Shown one piece after another: positions 31,661-44,800 of a stretch of DNA of 64,000 bases (the first letter of the stretch is position 1; every line of letters starts with the position of its first letter). The position numbers and the translations under genes are program-made. The stretch is from Patiria pectinifera (Eukaryota > Echinodermata > Asteroidea > Valvatida > Asterinidae): assembly GCA_029964075.1 (NCBI GenBank), contig CM057149.1, positions 13,526,465-13,590,464 on the forward strand, in the 5' to 3' direction. The notes under the pieces are model-generated. The model was not told where the DNA came from and made no database searches. It saw only the letters and a program-made list of their open reading frames with translations.

Positions 31661-32083
31661 AGCGCCCTCATGTGCCAGTATAGATACAGTTAATATTATT
31701 AATCCTTGGCGTCCGCGAATTAAGGGCTATGATAGGTACTTATCTCACGCGAAATGAATATGCATGAGGCGAGAGAACTAAGCAGTGAAAATGTAATAAT
31801 GGTCATCGCTTTTTCCGCTTCCATCATCCACAGCCTTGCATTACCGACAGTTCCGTGTATGATTTTGAAAACCAGCTGTGTTACCTGGATTTAATAACTC
31901 GGTCTCTGCCGATGTAGCGACTTCAATGTGCTGTGCATGACATGAATCATCTCTGAAATACTTTAATTCCACCAAAGGTCTACAGTTGTTACCCCGAAAA
32001 TCACATATCTTGATTTGGAATTAATTTGATGGACCAACACGAAAATTGCTAGCTCGCCAGAATTGGAAAGAATGATTAACATA

Positions 32084-32215
32084 GGACGAAAAAAAAATTA
32101 TATGGAACACAATTTAACAAATAAATATAGGACGAAACAAATAAGTACAGGACAAACAAATAAATATTGGACGAACAAATAAGTATGGGACAAACAAATA
32201 AGACGAAACTAACTT
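32084..32215. repeat. Minisatellite, about 20-base unit
   Basis: ATAGGACGAAACAAATAAGT-like units (GGACGAAC, GGACAAAC alternating) repeated about six times. Confidence 0.78.
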
Positions 32216-32762
32216 CGCTTTATATTGCAACTCTTCGTCCTATATTAATTTGTTTCGCAATAAAGTCATAATGGGCGCCTCACACAATCACAAGTTCGAA
32301 ACACTTTTTTTCGCGTGCGACAACATCCACACGATTAATTCCTTTTCCTCATCCCAATTCTTCATACCCCACGATGATGAAATTCCTAAGAGGATACACT
32401 ATTTCACCGGCCGATTACGGTCGATAACCCGGTTTCGATTTTCGAATTTCATTCATGGATAATGGACTATCAAAGCAACCTGAAGCATAAACAACTCCGT
32501 CTGTACCTTTTGTGCTCTGTATATCCGATTATTTTTTTTCTTCCTTTAGGGGTTCATAGAGGTTATCCGTTCACCTATGGAGCCTTTGGTGCACCGAGCC
32601 CCGTGTGCATGTGTGCGGGCTTTCACCGACAAGCAGACCTTTCCAAGCTAACTTGAACCGGCACGTTTTGCCCCTGGCAACTCCTTGGTTACAAGACGCG
32701 CGGCGAGTGCGACTATCATAAGCTAGACGCTCATAGGCCTACCAGGCTACCCCCTGCAGCAG

Positions 32763-33195
32763 TTAAAGGGGAGATACAACATTTGCAAACATCAAAACAC
32801 GAAATGATCAAATTATCACAAAGTGTTTTACTTGATTGTCAGGGAATGACAGTCTTAATTCATCCTGTAAATTGTGGCTCCTGGTGTGCCGACGTTTTCA
32901 AGAAAAACTTTGTTTTTCTAACGCTGGTCGGCCGACCAGCGTTGGAAAAAAACTGTTGTTTTTTCCCTTCAAAAAGTGCTCCTAATTTTTCATATATTTA
33001 GTTTCTCTGCATTTTTTTGCAATTGATTACACACATGTGAAGACTACAAACCTGCTAGACTGATTCTCTGATCTTAACAATTCCATAAGGTCCGTTTCAT
33101 TTTAAGTGGGGTAAGGGAACCATACTACAAGAATATGATTGGTTTTCATGGTTTTTCCAGCATCTACGAACCCACAACGTGAAACAAGTCTTCCC
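32763..33195. mobile_element. TTAAAGG element with GGTCGGCCGACC core, copy 2
   Basis: Starts TTAAAGGGGAGATACAAC; the core CGCTGGTCGGCCGACCAGCG at 32922-32941 is perfectly self-complementary. The right part GAAACAAGTC..AGCATCTAC is shared with the 43.4 kb copy. Confidence 0.72.
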
Positions 33196-35510
33196 CCCCA
33201 AACTTCGTTCGAAGAGCCTGTGCTGTCATTTTGTTGAAGTCTCTATATTGCATAGTGCGAGATCTTTATATTCAAAATTCATCCTCGTTATCAAACGATG
33301 GCAGCTAAAGACACAGACCAGGGATTTTCCAACATATTATGCAAAAAGGTAAACCATTATTTGGTTTCCCTTTGACCCAGACATTTAAATTGTGTCAAGT
33401 AAACATTCTAAAACAGTTTCGGCGATTACCGGGCGAAAGACACCTTTAAGTTCTCTTCGTCGGACTTCGATTTATGCCGGCATTGTTCGCTCCTTCGATG
33501 GGGATATTGATATTACTGTGACCGTATAACGGTGTCCCAAAAGACCAGCCGTGTCCATAGAAATCCCGATGCCAATCAAAACATTGAGTGATTTCATATC
33601 TTCTTCGCCGTAAAGCCCCACGTGGCCACTTGAAGGGAAATTAATGATTAATAATGTTTCTGTTCGCATGAGTGGCATGACCCTAACACGGTCCCTTATA
33701 CTTTTTGTGACAAAAGAGTTTTTTACAAAGGTGTACACGAAATAAACCTAGAAAAGCCGGGGTTGAATATCATTCGTTTTTCTCCTTTCATATTGCTGTG
33801 GTTACCTTCTTGCGGCAGTGCTCCTGCGTCGTTATATTCTTTTTTTTTATGTGATTATTTTGTCAATTTTTGGTTTTAATTCTAAGCTGCAAGTAAAAAC
33901 AATGCTATTTCTTACCTCGTATTTACTTTTGCCATCGACGTGTTGTCAAAATAACTTGTTTTGGTATTGAATTCAATATTTTACTACTTAATTCCTAGTC
34001 TACAAAAATAAATATTATTTTAATCAAAAATAACAAACTGATTTACTGGTCCATAAACAAAATGATATAAAAGGAAGTTACTTCAATGCTTTTTTTATAG
34101 AGAAAAAAAAAATCAGGAGTAAATCTTGTCAACTTCTTTAGTTTATAGGTCCTTTTCGCCACTCACAAATCTCCGACTCATTTCGTCAACTTTTTCTTAA
34201 AGAAAAAAATCTTGACACGTTTCTCTTCTCGAAAACAAAAATCAATTCCATGAAAGTTTAAAGACGCCAGCATTCAAGTGGTTGAGAGGTTTCAATTTAC
34301 ATATGAATTATTCACATTCTCTCAATCACATCGAGTCAGATTAATAAGAAGCATTTCCCGGAAACGGTTAGCATTTTTTCTCACAAGATATTAATTTGCA
34401 AGGGGGTAGAGGGTACAGTCTCCAGATTTTGTTCTCCGAGAGGCAAGTGTCAGGCCAAATACTGTCCCCACTTTGGACCAAACACTACCCCACCCCCTTG
34501 GCCCTTCACAGTCACAACCCGGTTTCGAAAATTATGACTCGCTCTCGGCTTCTGTGCAACGAGGTCACGTGGCCAGACAACAACACAGTACCGATCGAAC
34601 GTTGACATAATACGGGGCAAGAGGTTTCATTCGATACACATGCGACGGATCAACAAAAACCCTGCGAGTCGCACACAACGCGCACCGATCGAATTCATAA
34701 TGACCCAGTCTCTGCACCGCGCGGGTAGATTATAGAAGTCAACTGGTTATTTGGTAAACAAACGGATTAATGAATCCGAGTATCGGCAGAATTTTTTATG
34801 ATCGCTGATGGAATACAGAGACACCGAGTTGTGGAAACTGGAAACTCAACCGGACGAAAACTGAGCTCTTCCTTTTTGTCTTTTGGTAAGATGAACTTCG
34901 TGTGCAGTCGAGGATGATAACTGTGTTGTTAACGTGACTGCATATATTATCTGAAATAATGCACAGTTACATATAGAAGACCGTGCTTTATGTCTCTTTG
35001 GTGAAACACAGAGTCAGAACCGGCCTACAAATCCTGGTGAGTTAGAAGGATACAGTTGCTGAAAGTTCAAGATCTCGAGATGTGAGAAATAATCATGCAA
35101 TGGACGAAAGTTTACAGGCGAGGCTGCGAAGGTGTATAACTGCGAGTCAACAGCGCTTTGGACCGATGTAGGCTTTTACACATTGGAAAGTGGCCCTGGC
35201 AAGTCCCTTTGACAAGAGAAGTTGTCAAACGTTCGAGAGCACGAGCTGAGAGAAAAAAATCATGTATTAGGGTCGAGATTTTAAAACTTCAAACTTGTTT
35301 GCATATATCTGCAGTACATCTGGACCGATGTAGGCCTTCACAGTGGAATCTATAAGAGTGGCTAGACTTTTGCCTTTGATATTCAAACCAATGGATAACT
35401 AACATGGGTTCGAATTCATCTCTGAAGCCGATGGGTAATCAGAACCCAGTTAGGAATTTGAATGAGACTCGATCAAAACACTAGTAAGGAGAGTAAAGAC
35501 CGGAAAAATC

Positions 35511-35832
35511 ATGCCGAGCAACTCAACCACCTTCCCCCCGTTGGGGACCGGGAGGCCCTCTGCACCGCAGCGCGCCCGGACGGCCCACACCGCGTCCTCA
35601 TTGCCACTGGCCGGGAGTGCCCGCGTCTCAACCCACCCCCTGCTGCCTCCTCACCACATGATGAGGCGGCAACCTCATCATCACCACAGACAACATCATG
35701 CTCCTCTTCACGGACACTACTCTCCCCAGACCCACCGCCGTCACGCCTCTGAAACGCCGGGCAGGGTGGGCTGCTCCGTCACGGATCACCTCGTTCAGCT
35801 CTGTGATGCCCCGGAACTTCCCGAAATTTCAG
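35511..35832 (+). CDS. Unassigned gene, probable first coding exon
   Basis: ATG at 35511 with A at -3; an in-frame TGA lies 48 bases upstream at 35463-35465 with no Met between. Encodes MPSNSTTFPPLGTGRPSAPQ, a His run (HHMMRRQPHHHHRQHH) and DHLVQLCDAPELPEIS. Donor GTAGGG, phase 1. High GC compared with its surroundings supports coding. A non-coding or short upstream exon cannot be excluded. Confidence 0.72.
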
Positions 35833-38800
35833 GTAGGGGATTATGTTGGACTAGGTCATTACTGAATTTACTTTAAATACTTAGGTCCATTTTGGGTTTT
35901 CATCGCGCACTTTTTATTATTACCTAAAATGTTTGTCTTTACGCAAACAAAAGAGGTTCTGCATCTTTAGCTTGTCCAACTCCATTAATTAATGAAAACC
36001 AACGCCTGTAAATTCAAGCAGTTACTCTAAAAACAACTTAGTCAAAATATTGACTGGTTTTCCTAGATATTAAAAATTGACTAGGAATTAATGTTAACAA
36101 ACAAAGTTTCATACTATGACTAGAAAAAGTAGTTGGGTTCGACTCCAGTTACAGTTATTTGCATAACTATTTTTCCAAAGTTTATAATACTGACTGGACA
36201 ATTCTAGTCAGATTGACTGATTTTCAGTTGCACCCAGCTGACCCTGAATGGCTAGTCAAATTTAACTGGTTTCTAGTCAAATCTGACTAATTCTTAATAC
36301 TTTTTGGCCCAAAATGGTTTCAGTATTTCTTGTAAGGCACGGCACCATTGCCTAAAAACTTTCCAAAAAATAGCATCATTCAACATGACACTTTATACTA
36401 GAACAGCATAGATAACTCCTTAAAATCATCACCCTCCTTCTCGATATTTGTTAAAAACTTGAAAGCTCATCTTCTCGATTTGTATTCACATAATGAGTTA
36501 TAATTTACGAACTCAGTTTTATGCTCTCGTCTCACACCAGCTTGTGTTTTTTTAGGTTGTGTATTGTGTGTCTGATTGTCATTATGTCATGTAGTGTCAC
36601 TGTTTTTCGGTCATGTACGTTTGTCTGTCAATAGTTTAGGGTACAAAAGCAACTCGCTTCACATACCTAAATGTTATCGCAAATTTGCTTATCCGGTATT
36701 TAAGATCTATGTATATTATACATTTCTAATTACATATCTGTATATTATGTTTGTTTATATGAGATTGTGACACTCTATGGCAACATTGACATCAATGTTC
36801 TAACTAACTAAAAATATAGCAAGCACATAAAACTCATCTTTGCTCAATATTCAATAAGTAGACCCTGATTTAAGGTACGTACAGGGACACCACTTACAAA
36901 AATATGTGTTCGTTCCTATTCAAGGAACACAAACAATAAATCTGATTCCGGTTGTAAAAACAAACTCAAATCTGTCGAAATTTCAATCAGTAATACTTTT
37001 TTGAGAAATGTGAAAATGTATCTTCATTTTTTTTCGACTCAAAACACAGGTTTCCGTTGGAAGCGCGATGCTTTGAAAGTAACTTAAGTATTTTTTAACA
37101 AACACATTTTGTTCACAGAGCTGTTGAGGCAGGGTGCGGTGAGTCGAGCGACCATCGTGCAAATGATCGAGCAAGGAATATGCCGCACCTCCTTCAACGA
37201 TGTTCAGAGGTTTCCCGCTATCCACCCGTCCATCATGGTAAGACCATGTACAGCAAAGAATTATTTTTTTTGTGCTTACCAGGAAAATCTGCCGAGAATT
37301 ACACACAGGAAATAAATTGTTGCTAGCAAATGTATACACTGTATATTATGATTAATTATATACTGTTAATAATGCACTGCATAATAATATACATGTATAT
37401 TGGTTAAGGTTGGACATTAATGACAAGCGCATTGTCTGTGGCGGATTCCGACACTTTACAAATCTTCATTATCATTATGATCGTAATGTTATTTGTGCTT
37501 ACGAAAATCTGCCGGGAACTATAGACACATTCTACAAACATTGCATGCATGCATGGGCGTCGCGAGGGGGGGGCACTTCCCTGGAAAAGCAAAAAAAAGA
37601 AAGGAAAAAAAAAGGAGGAAAAAAAAAGAAAAAAAAGAAAGAAAAAGAGGCGCGAAGACAAAGTGGTGTTGGGGGGTTGGGGGGGGGGGGGCAAAATGTC
37701 CCTGCCCCCCTTTTGGCAAATTTTTTTTTTGCCCCCCTCTAGAAAAAATCCTGGCGAAGCCATTAAGCATGACATTATATTTTCTTTGCTTTAGCTAATT
37801 TCTGTACTAAGCAGCCTTGCCAAGAATAACATTGCTTTCCCACAAATACCAATTTTTATTATTATAGAGCTTAAGCAGGTTTTGAAACGGTCGTGAGGTT
37901 TTTGAGGAGTTTATATAGTCTGGTCGAATCACACTCTTTCTCAAATCATTTGAGTCTTTGACATCTGTTAATCACAACGAGTACAACGATGCAATCAAAC
38001 TTTTAAACTAGCCTATATGAAATTCTACGGCCTAGTCCGTAAAATTGTCGGCTTAGTCCGTAAAATTGTCTTAACTTTTGAGCATCCACTTCTGATGATC
38101 CTCGCATTTGAACGGAGTCGGATGTTTTAGCTTTTGACTCGAGTCGGATGCAATAAGCTCAAGACAAGCAAATTCATTTGCTGGCAGTAACTCGCATCGA
38201 GTTATCATTTGCGTTGCCAGTAACCGAAAACTGCGACTCGAGTCGAAGTCCAGTCGAGTCGGATCACTGTCTTGAGCCAATACAACGCGAAACAAAAAAA
38301 TATGAAAGAAGAGCTTTAAGTGTGTCCATGACTACGGCGAGTGTGGGTAAAACTTGTTGTTCCATACCGTCTATATTTTACTCGAGGCATACAGAGCAAA
38401 TATCCACACTCCACAAAATTTCTTCTAGTATAATTTTGCTGTTGACTTTGCAATTAATTTTGAATGAAACTATAATTTTGTGGCAGTTCCTTGTGTTCTT
38501 CTGCCTAGCTTTGATGGTGAGCTCCTTCGTTGCGTTTTATCCCAGCTTGCAATTAATCAAATGTAGTTCTTTCGCTGAGATTCCATCTTGACATTTAATT
38601 GCCTGCCCGATAAACAAACAAAAGATCGTTGTTAAGTTCCCCCAATTTCAGCAAAGAAAATACGTCAGTAAGCAATGACAAGTTCCAGCCTGGGATGTTT
38701 ACCGAGCCGAATTTGGTTGTTCGGCGTTACCTGGCCTACCTGCCTCGGCCGTCAAAGAACGCGGGAGGCCGGCCCATAACACTTGAACTTGATACGCTGG

Positions 38801-41800
38801 CGAACATTAACTTCGTTAACTTTCAAATTGTGAAGTTTGTCTGTTTGACTAGCACAAGGAAGGTTTTTATCTTCGTTTGTTTGCCCACCGATGGCGTTAT
38901 CGCTTGGGTATTGTTCTGGGTTCCAGTTTCATTCAAACCGGGCAAGTGTCTGTTGTGATACCGAATCGGTTGATGGGATTCTTTTGATTCGATTTCGATG
39001 AGTCTGGTAAAATATCCGAGGTAACTGTAAACAAAGGAGGGAATTGTGCAGCATGACCGAGAAACAGAACCCCAAGTCGTTTAGCTTGGGCCCAGTAGTA
39101 CACACATTAAACAAACGAACAGAGGCGTTTGATTTGTTCTTCTTTTCAGACGTTGTTTACAACAAATAACTTAAGCAAACCCCGCATGGTGTAAGACAGT
39201 CAGTCGAAAATAACTGATTAAGAATTTCCCCACTATATGCAATCATTTCCACACTACAGTGTATATGCATGTAACATTTCTTTTTTGAAAAATATTATTG
39301 TTTTGCTCCCGTCATCTGTAATCATATATTGGGTTATTGCTGTAAAATGGGTTGCATTATGCCTCGTATGCGCTCAAGAAAAAGCAAGGAACCCAGCGAA
39401 AACGTTGAGCGCCCATTGAATATCGAGTATTTTTTACTTTTAAATTGAGGTTTTATCGCTGGTGATGTTTGAAGACAATTGTGACGACGATTCTTGAAAT
39501 CGCATTTTTGGACAAAAGCGGTTTTAGGGCCATTGTGTTTAAATGGTGATATTTTTAAAAACAGATTGAGCAATTTCAGCAATACTTTTCATCTAAAAGT
39601 AGTTTATGAAATTGGCCTTCCAGTCATTATTATATTTGGTGCTACATATTTTTTAAATATGAAATGATTGTTTTGGGTTTTTTGACTCACCCTGTACTTC
39701 GGACGCAACCTTATATAGAATATTCGCGCATGCGTATACCGTCCTTAACTGTAGCACATGAGAAACAGATCGAGAAACGGGATAGCGCCCGTCTTTAAAA
39801 TCTAACGAAATAAAATGCATTATTGAGCATAAAGTACCTTATACATAATCCTTCTCAACCAAGTACCCAGGAAACCTAATAAAATCCCATTTCTAAAATT
39901 TGCCACACTAGACAGTAAGTCAATTAATTACAAAACGATTGCTGAACGGACAGGGTCCAAGAAAAGAGAAAAGATAACGATTACTCGTTCGTTTTATATA
40001 ATCTTTTCTATTTATACTAAATTTGGGAGGGTGTTGTATTCTCCTTATATTATTAACAAATGACTTGGTTTCAGAAATTTCATATAATTTCTTTTATATA
40101 TTTTTTTTGTATCAGAGTGCCAGGATGGAACGAATCGTTCGGTACATCACCTTCGTGTCAGCCCCACCGATCGAGAGACGAGCACCGAAAGACCGGCCCA
40201 AGTCATGGGACAGAAAAGCCTACAAGGTAAATTTGGGTTTATTGGCGATATCATTCGATTTTTTTTTGTTCGGTTTGATTGATTATCAGATCGTAGTGTT
40301 ACTTTTTGTTTCAGACAATTATGCTTGTAATCCAACCTCCAGCTCCAGGGCTTTGGTAGTCCAATATGAAGAGCAACATTCAAATCAACGTAAAGAAAAC
40401 AAAATAACCTGTCTTATACAAGTTAAAATGTTTATGGAAGACCAAGAGTTATTTTTTGGGGGGGGGGGGGGGTTTGGTTTATAGCGCTGAAAAATGCAAG
40501 GATAAAAATCTAAAACCAGGAAATCATGTTTTTCTGACAATTTCTTCCTCATAAATATATGCCTTAATCAGGAAAACAATCTTTCAGTTATCAAACGTAA
40601 ATGAAACAGGCGTTGTATTTTTCCTTCTCTAGTTTGAAATTCTAGTAATAATTATATTGCAGGACCATGTATGGATCTGTGGTCCAATTGCAGCCTCTTA
40701 TCATACCAACTTTACGGATTTGGAAGAGTAAATCATGACCAACTAGAAAGCACTAAGAGAGCGCAAACCTCCGCCAAGGCTAAACAATTCCTCGCCATAT
40801 TGTCAGTACACCCAAAAGAAATACTCGCATAAATGGTGAAGAATCCTTAAAAACATCCTGGATCCGGACCCAGATCCAGATCACTTCCAAAATCGAATCA
40901 ATTTGTACTTGTACCAAGGACGACCGATTAAAATAAAATTGTCATGCAGATCTGTCCATACTTTTTGAGTTGTCTTGTTAATCAGACAAACCAACCGAAT
41001 GACGAACCAACCAACCAACAAAATCCGATGAAAACATAACCTCCTTGTCGGAGGTCATAGTAAAACATAGGTTTTTTTGGCAGAATTTCTTTTTCGGTAA
41101 GATTATTTTTTTTTAGCTAAGCAAGCTTTTATGCCCATCAGCAGAATGGAATCGGCAACACGAAAAAAAAGGGACGCTTTTTTGTGGTGGCTACACTTTT
41201 GAAGAGTTGTTGCATTTTCCTTTAAAATTGAACAGTTTCATTAAAGATTTTCTGTGCATGTAACCGATATGTGTAAGATCTTTTTACTCGGGACAAGCGT
41301 GCCGTCATCATCATTTATTTCCGCCATAGCAACCCGAACACGCAACAAACTTGTCAAGGACCGCCTTGAACAACTTGCCATTTGTCTGCGATTAAATAAC
41401 AACAAGGACGAAACTGCAAGCCGCGACACCGATATACACGAATTCGTATTGAAAATTAACGACGTGCGCTTAATAGGGATTTGGACGGGTTACGCCAACA
41501 AGGCCAGACAGAACCTATTCACTAAACAAATTTAACCCCCAATAAACCTTCATTTTCCCCCCTGATTTTTGTCTTGTATTCAAACAGCCTTTGGGCCCAG
41601 AGGAATGTTTTCGCTGCCAACTCCAGACAGACCATGCAGTTTGTGAGCGAGTAAGTATCCGTCAACAAAAGCCCAATTATTGAGTTATGATACGATTGCA
41701 GTGTCCTTTATAGATGCCTTTTAAGGGGGTACAATTAATAAAAGAGCCGTGTTTGGGTGTCTGCCAAAAAATAACCGGTCGTCTGTGGGCAGTCAACCCT

Positions 41801-44800
41801 GCATTTTTATCGACTAGAATCGTAGGCCTATCTGAATGATAAAGAGTATTTTTCCTCACACAGGCTGAACACCTTGACAAAAGAAAATCGTTGATTCCAA
41901 GAGTGCTTGAATTGACGACCTTGCTTGTGCCATAAGAACCGTTGCGCAGAAACCGGGCCATTTCAATTATCGATTTGTGATAATCGCCGCTTCAGTGGGC
42001 CCATGCAAATCTTCATGCAGTAGATACCGATGGGATAAAATCAAAATAAGGGAATAGTTTTCAGATATGATTATTGTCAGTGAATATACGTAGGCCTAAG
42101 TCTCCTGACGACGGGCAGAGCATATACTGTACGATATGTTGAGTTTTCTTTTCGGAACCTCACAAATTCATAAAAGAGATTTGTCACATGGCGCTAAATG
42201 TTTATCTTAGTGATATATAAAATAGAAATCAAATCAAGATTAGTCTGTAGGAACCTGTGTATAGTGCAAAATGTCAACAAGTGAAAGTGCCATGTGGTTC
42301 ATTCTTTCCTGTATTATTATCGATGGTTAATATTTCTGCATGAGCTATGCATGTAACGTGCTCACTATTATGTTTCAAAATTAATCCTAGCAAAGAAAAA
42401 AAAACTAGCCTCATAATAAACGATAATTTCGAATATAACTCATTGATTTTTTTCTTTAATCATCAATTAAAAGCAAATACAGGGTGAGTCAAAAAAAGCG
42501 GAACCCAAACCCAAAGAAATATATTTCATATTCAAAAAAATATGTAGACCGAAACTAACTATGACTGGTAAGTCAATTTAATAAATCTTTTAGATAAAAG
42601 AAATTACTTCAATTGCTCAATCTGTTTAAATTACATCACCATTTAAACGAAGTGACCCTAAAGTCAGGTTCGTCCAAAAATAGTAATTTATTGTGTGTTC
42701 TGACTGTTTGGAACAAAGAAAATTACACAGAATACTTGTTTCAACAACAGTTATTACTGCAGTCATATCCCAACTGAGGTTTTTAGTAGCCTACACAATA
42801 TCTTTATTTGAAATATGATTTATAAATCCACTTTTTTTTGTATAAAATGCGGGCCTTCAAAAGGAATTTGTTGAATTTTTTTTTACTCAGGTTTTTTTTT
42901 ATCGCTCGTGATGTTTGCAGACAATTGTAACGGCAATTCTTGAAATAGCATTTTTGGACGAAACAGATTTTAGGGTCAGTTCGTTTAAATAGTGATATAA
43001 TTTAAACGAATTGAGCAATTTATTTACCAGTCATAGGCCTAATTATTTTTGGTGCTACGTATTTTATTTTTTAAATATGAAATATATTTGTTTGGGTTTG
43101 GGTTCCGCTTTTTTATTTACTCATCCTGTATCGTAATATGTAACGCAGCTTTTAAGTTATCAAAGAAACAAGAGTGTCTCGGATTGAGATTTAACAGATG
43201 ACGTAATGTTCATTTATATATCGTCCTATTCTATGTATCTAGGATCAAAAGTGTGGCAATTTTTCTGTCTCTGTTACCTCGGAAACTAATTTGCCATTCA
43301 AGTATCATTAACAATGACTTCAACTGGTTTTTGTTTGTTGGGCATAGGTAGTTTGCTATTAAAGGGAAGATACAACATTTGCCAACATAAAAAAACCCGA
43401 AATGATCAAATTTTCACGCAATATGGGCCTACCTTACTGAATTGTTAGGGAATGACAGTCTAAAGCATCCTGTAAAATCGTGGCTCCTGGTGTGCTGACA
43501 TTTTCAAGAAAAAATGTATTTTTCCAACGCTGGTCGGCCGACCACCGTTGGAAAAACTGTTTTTTTTCAAAACCTGTTCTTAATTTTTCATATCGCATTT
43601 TCTTTGCAATTGATTACACACCTGTGAAGGGGTACAAGCATGCTAGACTGATTCTTTGACCTTACAATTCCCCAAAGTCTATAAATTGCTCCGTTTCATC
43701 TTAAGTGGGGTCAGGGAACCAGACTACAAGAACATGATGGGTTTTCTTGTTTTTTTTTTTCAGCATCTACAAGCCCAAAACATGAAACAAGTCAGTTTAA
43801 CAATACTTGCTATAACAAATTAATCCTCCAAATCCATTGATTTCTGAAAATTGCAGCAAAAGCAAATGTTGTACATTCCCTTTAATAATCAGTCGTGGAG
43901 GACGACTGCATTGAATAAGAAGTGCATTCAGAATTATAAAATCATAGATGTCAGATGTAACACGGACAGAAAAAAAAGATGAACCCAAATTTAAGAAATG
44001 ACTGAAAATGGAAAAAAAACAGTTTTCTGACTCAGTTATCTCCTCCTGTTTTAGCACAAATATCTGCGAGTTGGTGGCGGTTTTCGGCACAGCTACTGGT
44101 ACATCAAACAGACGATGGACGTCATTGAAGCGGTAAAAAGATATATTATTTCAACTGACAAATCAGTCACAAAATGGAATGAATAAGATATAGGGTATAA
44201 CAACTGCTGAAGTGGGATTTATTTTGTGGTCATTCGATAACCTTGCATTTCCAGACTTGAAAGGCAAGGCACACAGTTCACACTAACATGGGTTGTACAC
44301 GGGTCGGCTAAATGCCGCAGTGAACCCCTCCCGCCCCCCCCCCCCCCAAATGCAACCGTAAAACATTTGCCTTTAAAAAAAGGGGATCGGTGGATTTTTA
44401 TGTTTTGGGTATCAGATAATACTGAAAATAATCATGAAAAAGCACTTTGGATTGCTGAGAAAATGCCAATTATGCAAAAGTAGTCGTTTTTCAGCCTGTA
44501 TACGCAAGCACTTCAAACAGTGAACATTTTACTGTTGGCCTTCTGTGCACTTATCCTTCATTTGTGCAATTTCTTTAGTATTTTGAGATATTTATGATAC
44601 TTAGAGTTTAAATAATTCTGACAAAAAGGGATGAGATACCTGTTCAGGTGGAAACAAACAAAATATTTCCATTAAATTAAATTGTACTCTTGTCATGCTA
44701 TGTACCGTGTTGTTGGTAAGGATTAGGACATGCACAAATAGGTACATTGAAAATCCCTTACTGTGGATTTTTGTGTGTGTGTATAGGATGAAAATCACTA

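Larger units (their letters stand above)
29232..35510. other. Divergent intergenic region between COMMD7 and the unassigned gene
   Basis: About 6.3 kb that should contain both promoters. 29441-33200 is mostly repeats (composite SINE, nested TIR element, G-runs, minisatellite, TTAAAGG element). 33200-35510 shows no repeat I recognise; ACCGATGTAGGC occurs twice (about 35162 and 35321). No TATA box stands out at either gene. Confidence 0.55.

Noticed and set aside
33472..33738. 88-codon minus-strand frame
   Set aside because: No recognised motif, no splice partners in phase with it and no codon bias; chance length is plausible.
38178..38591. 137-codon plus-strand frame with a hydrophobic end
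   Set aside because: It runs over the GACTCGAGTC repeat and AT-rich intron DNA, with no similarity that I recognise.
40023..40484. 153-codon frame around exon 3
   Set aside because: Only 40116-40226 is coding by splice sites and phase; the rest is intron with a G-run.
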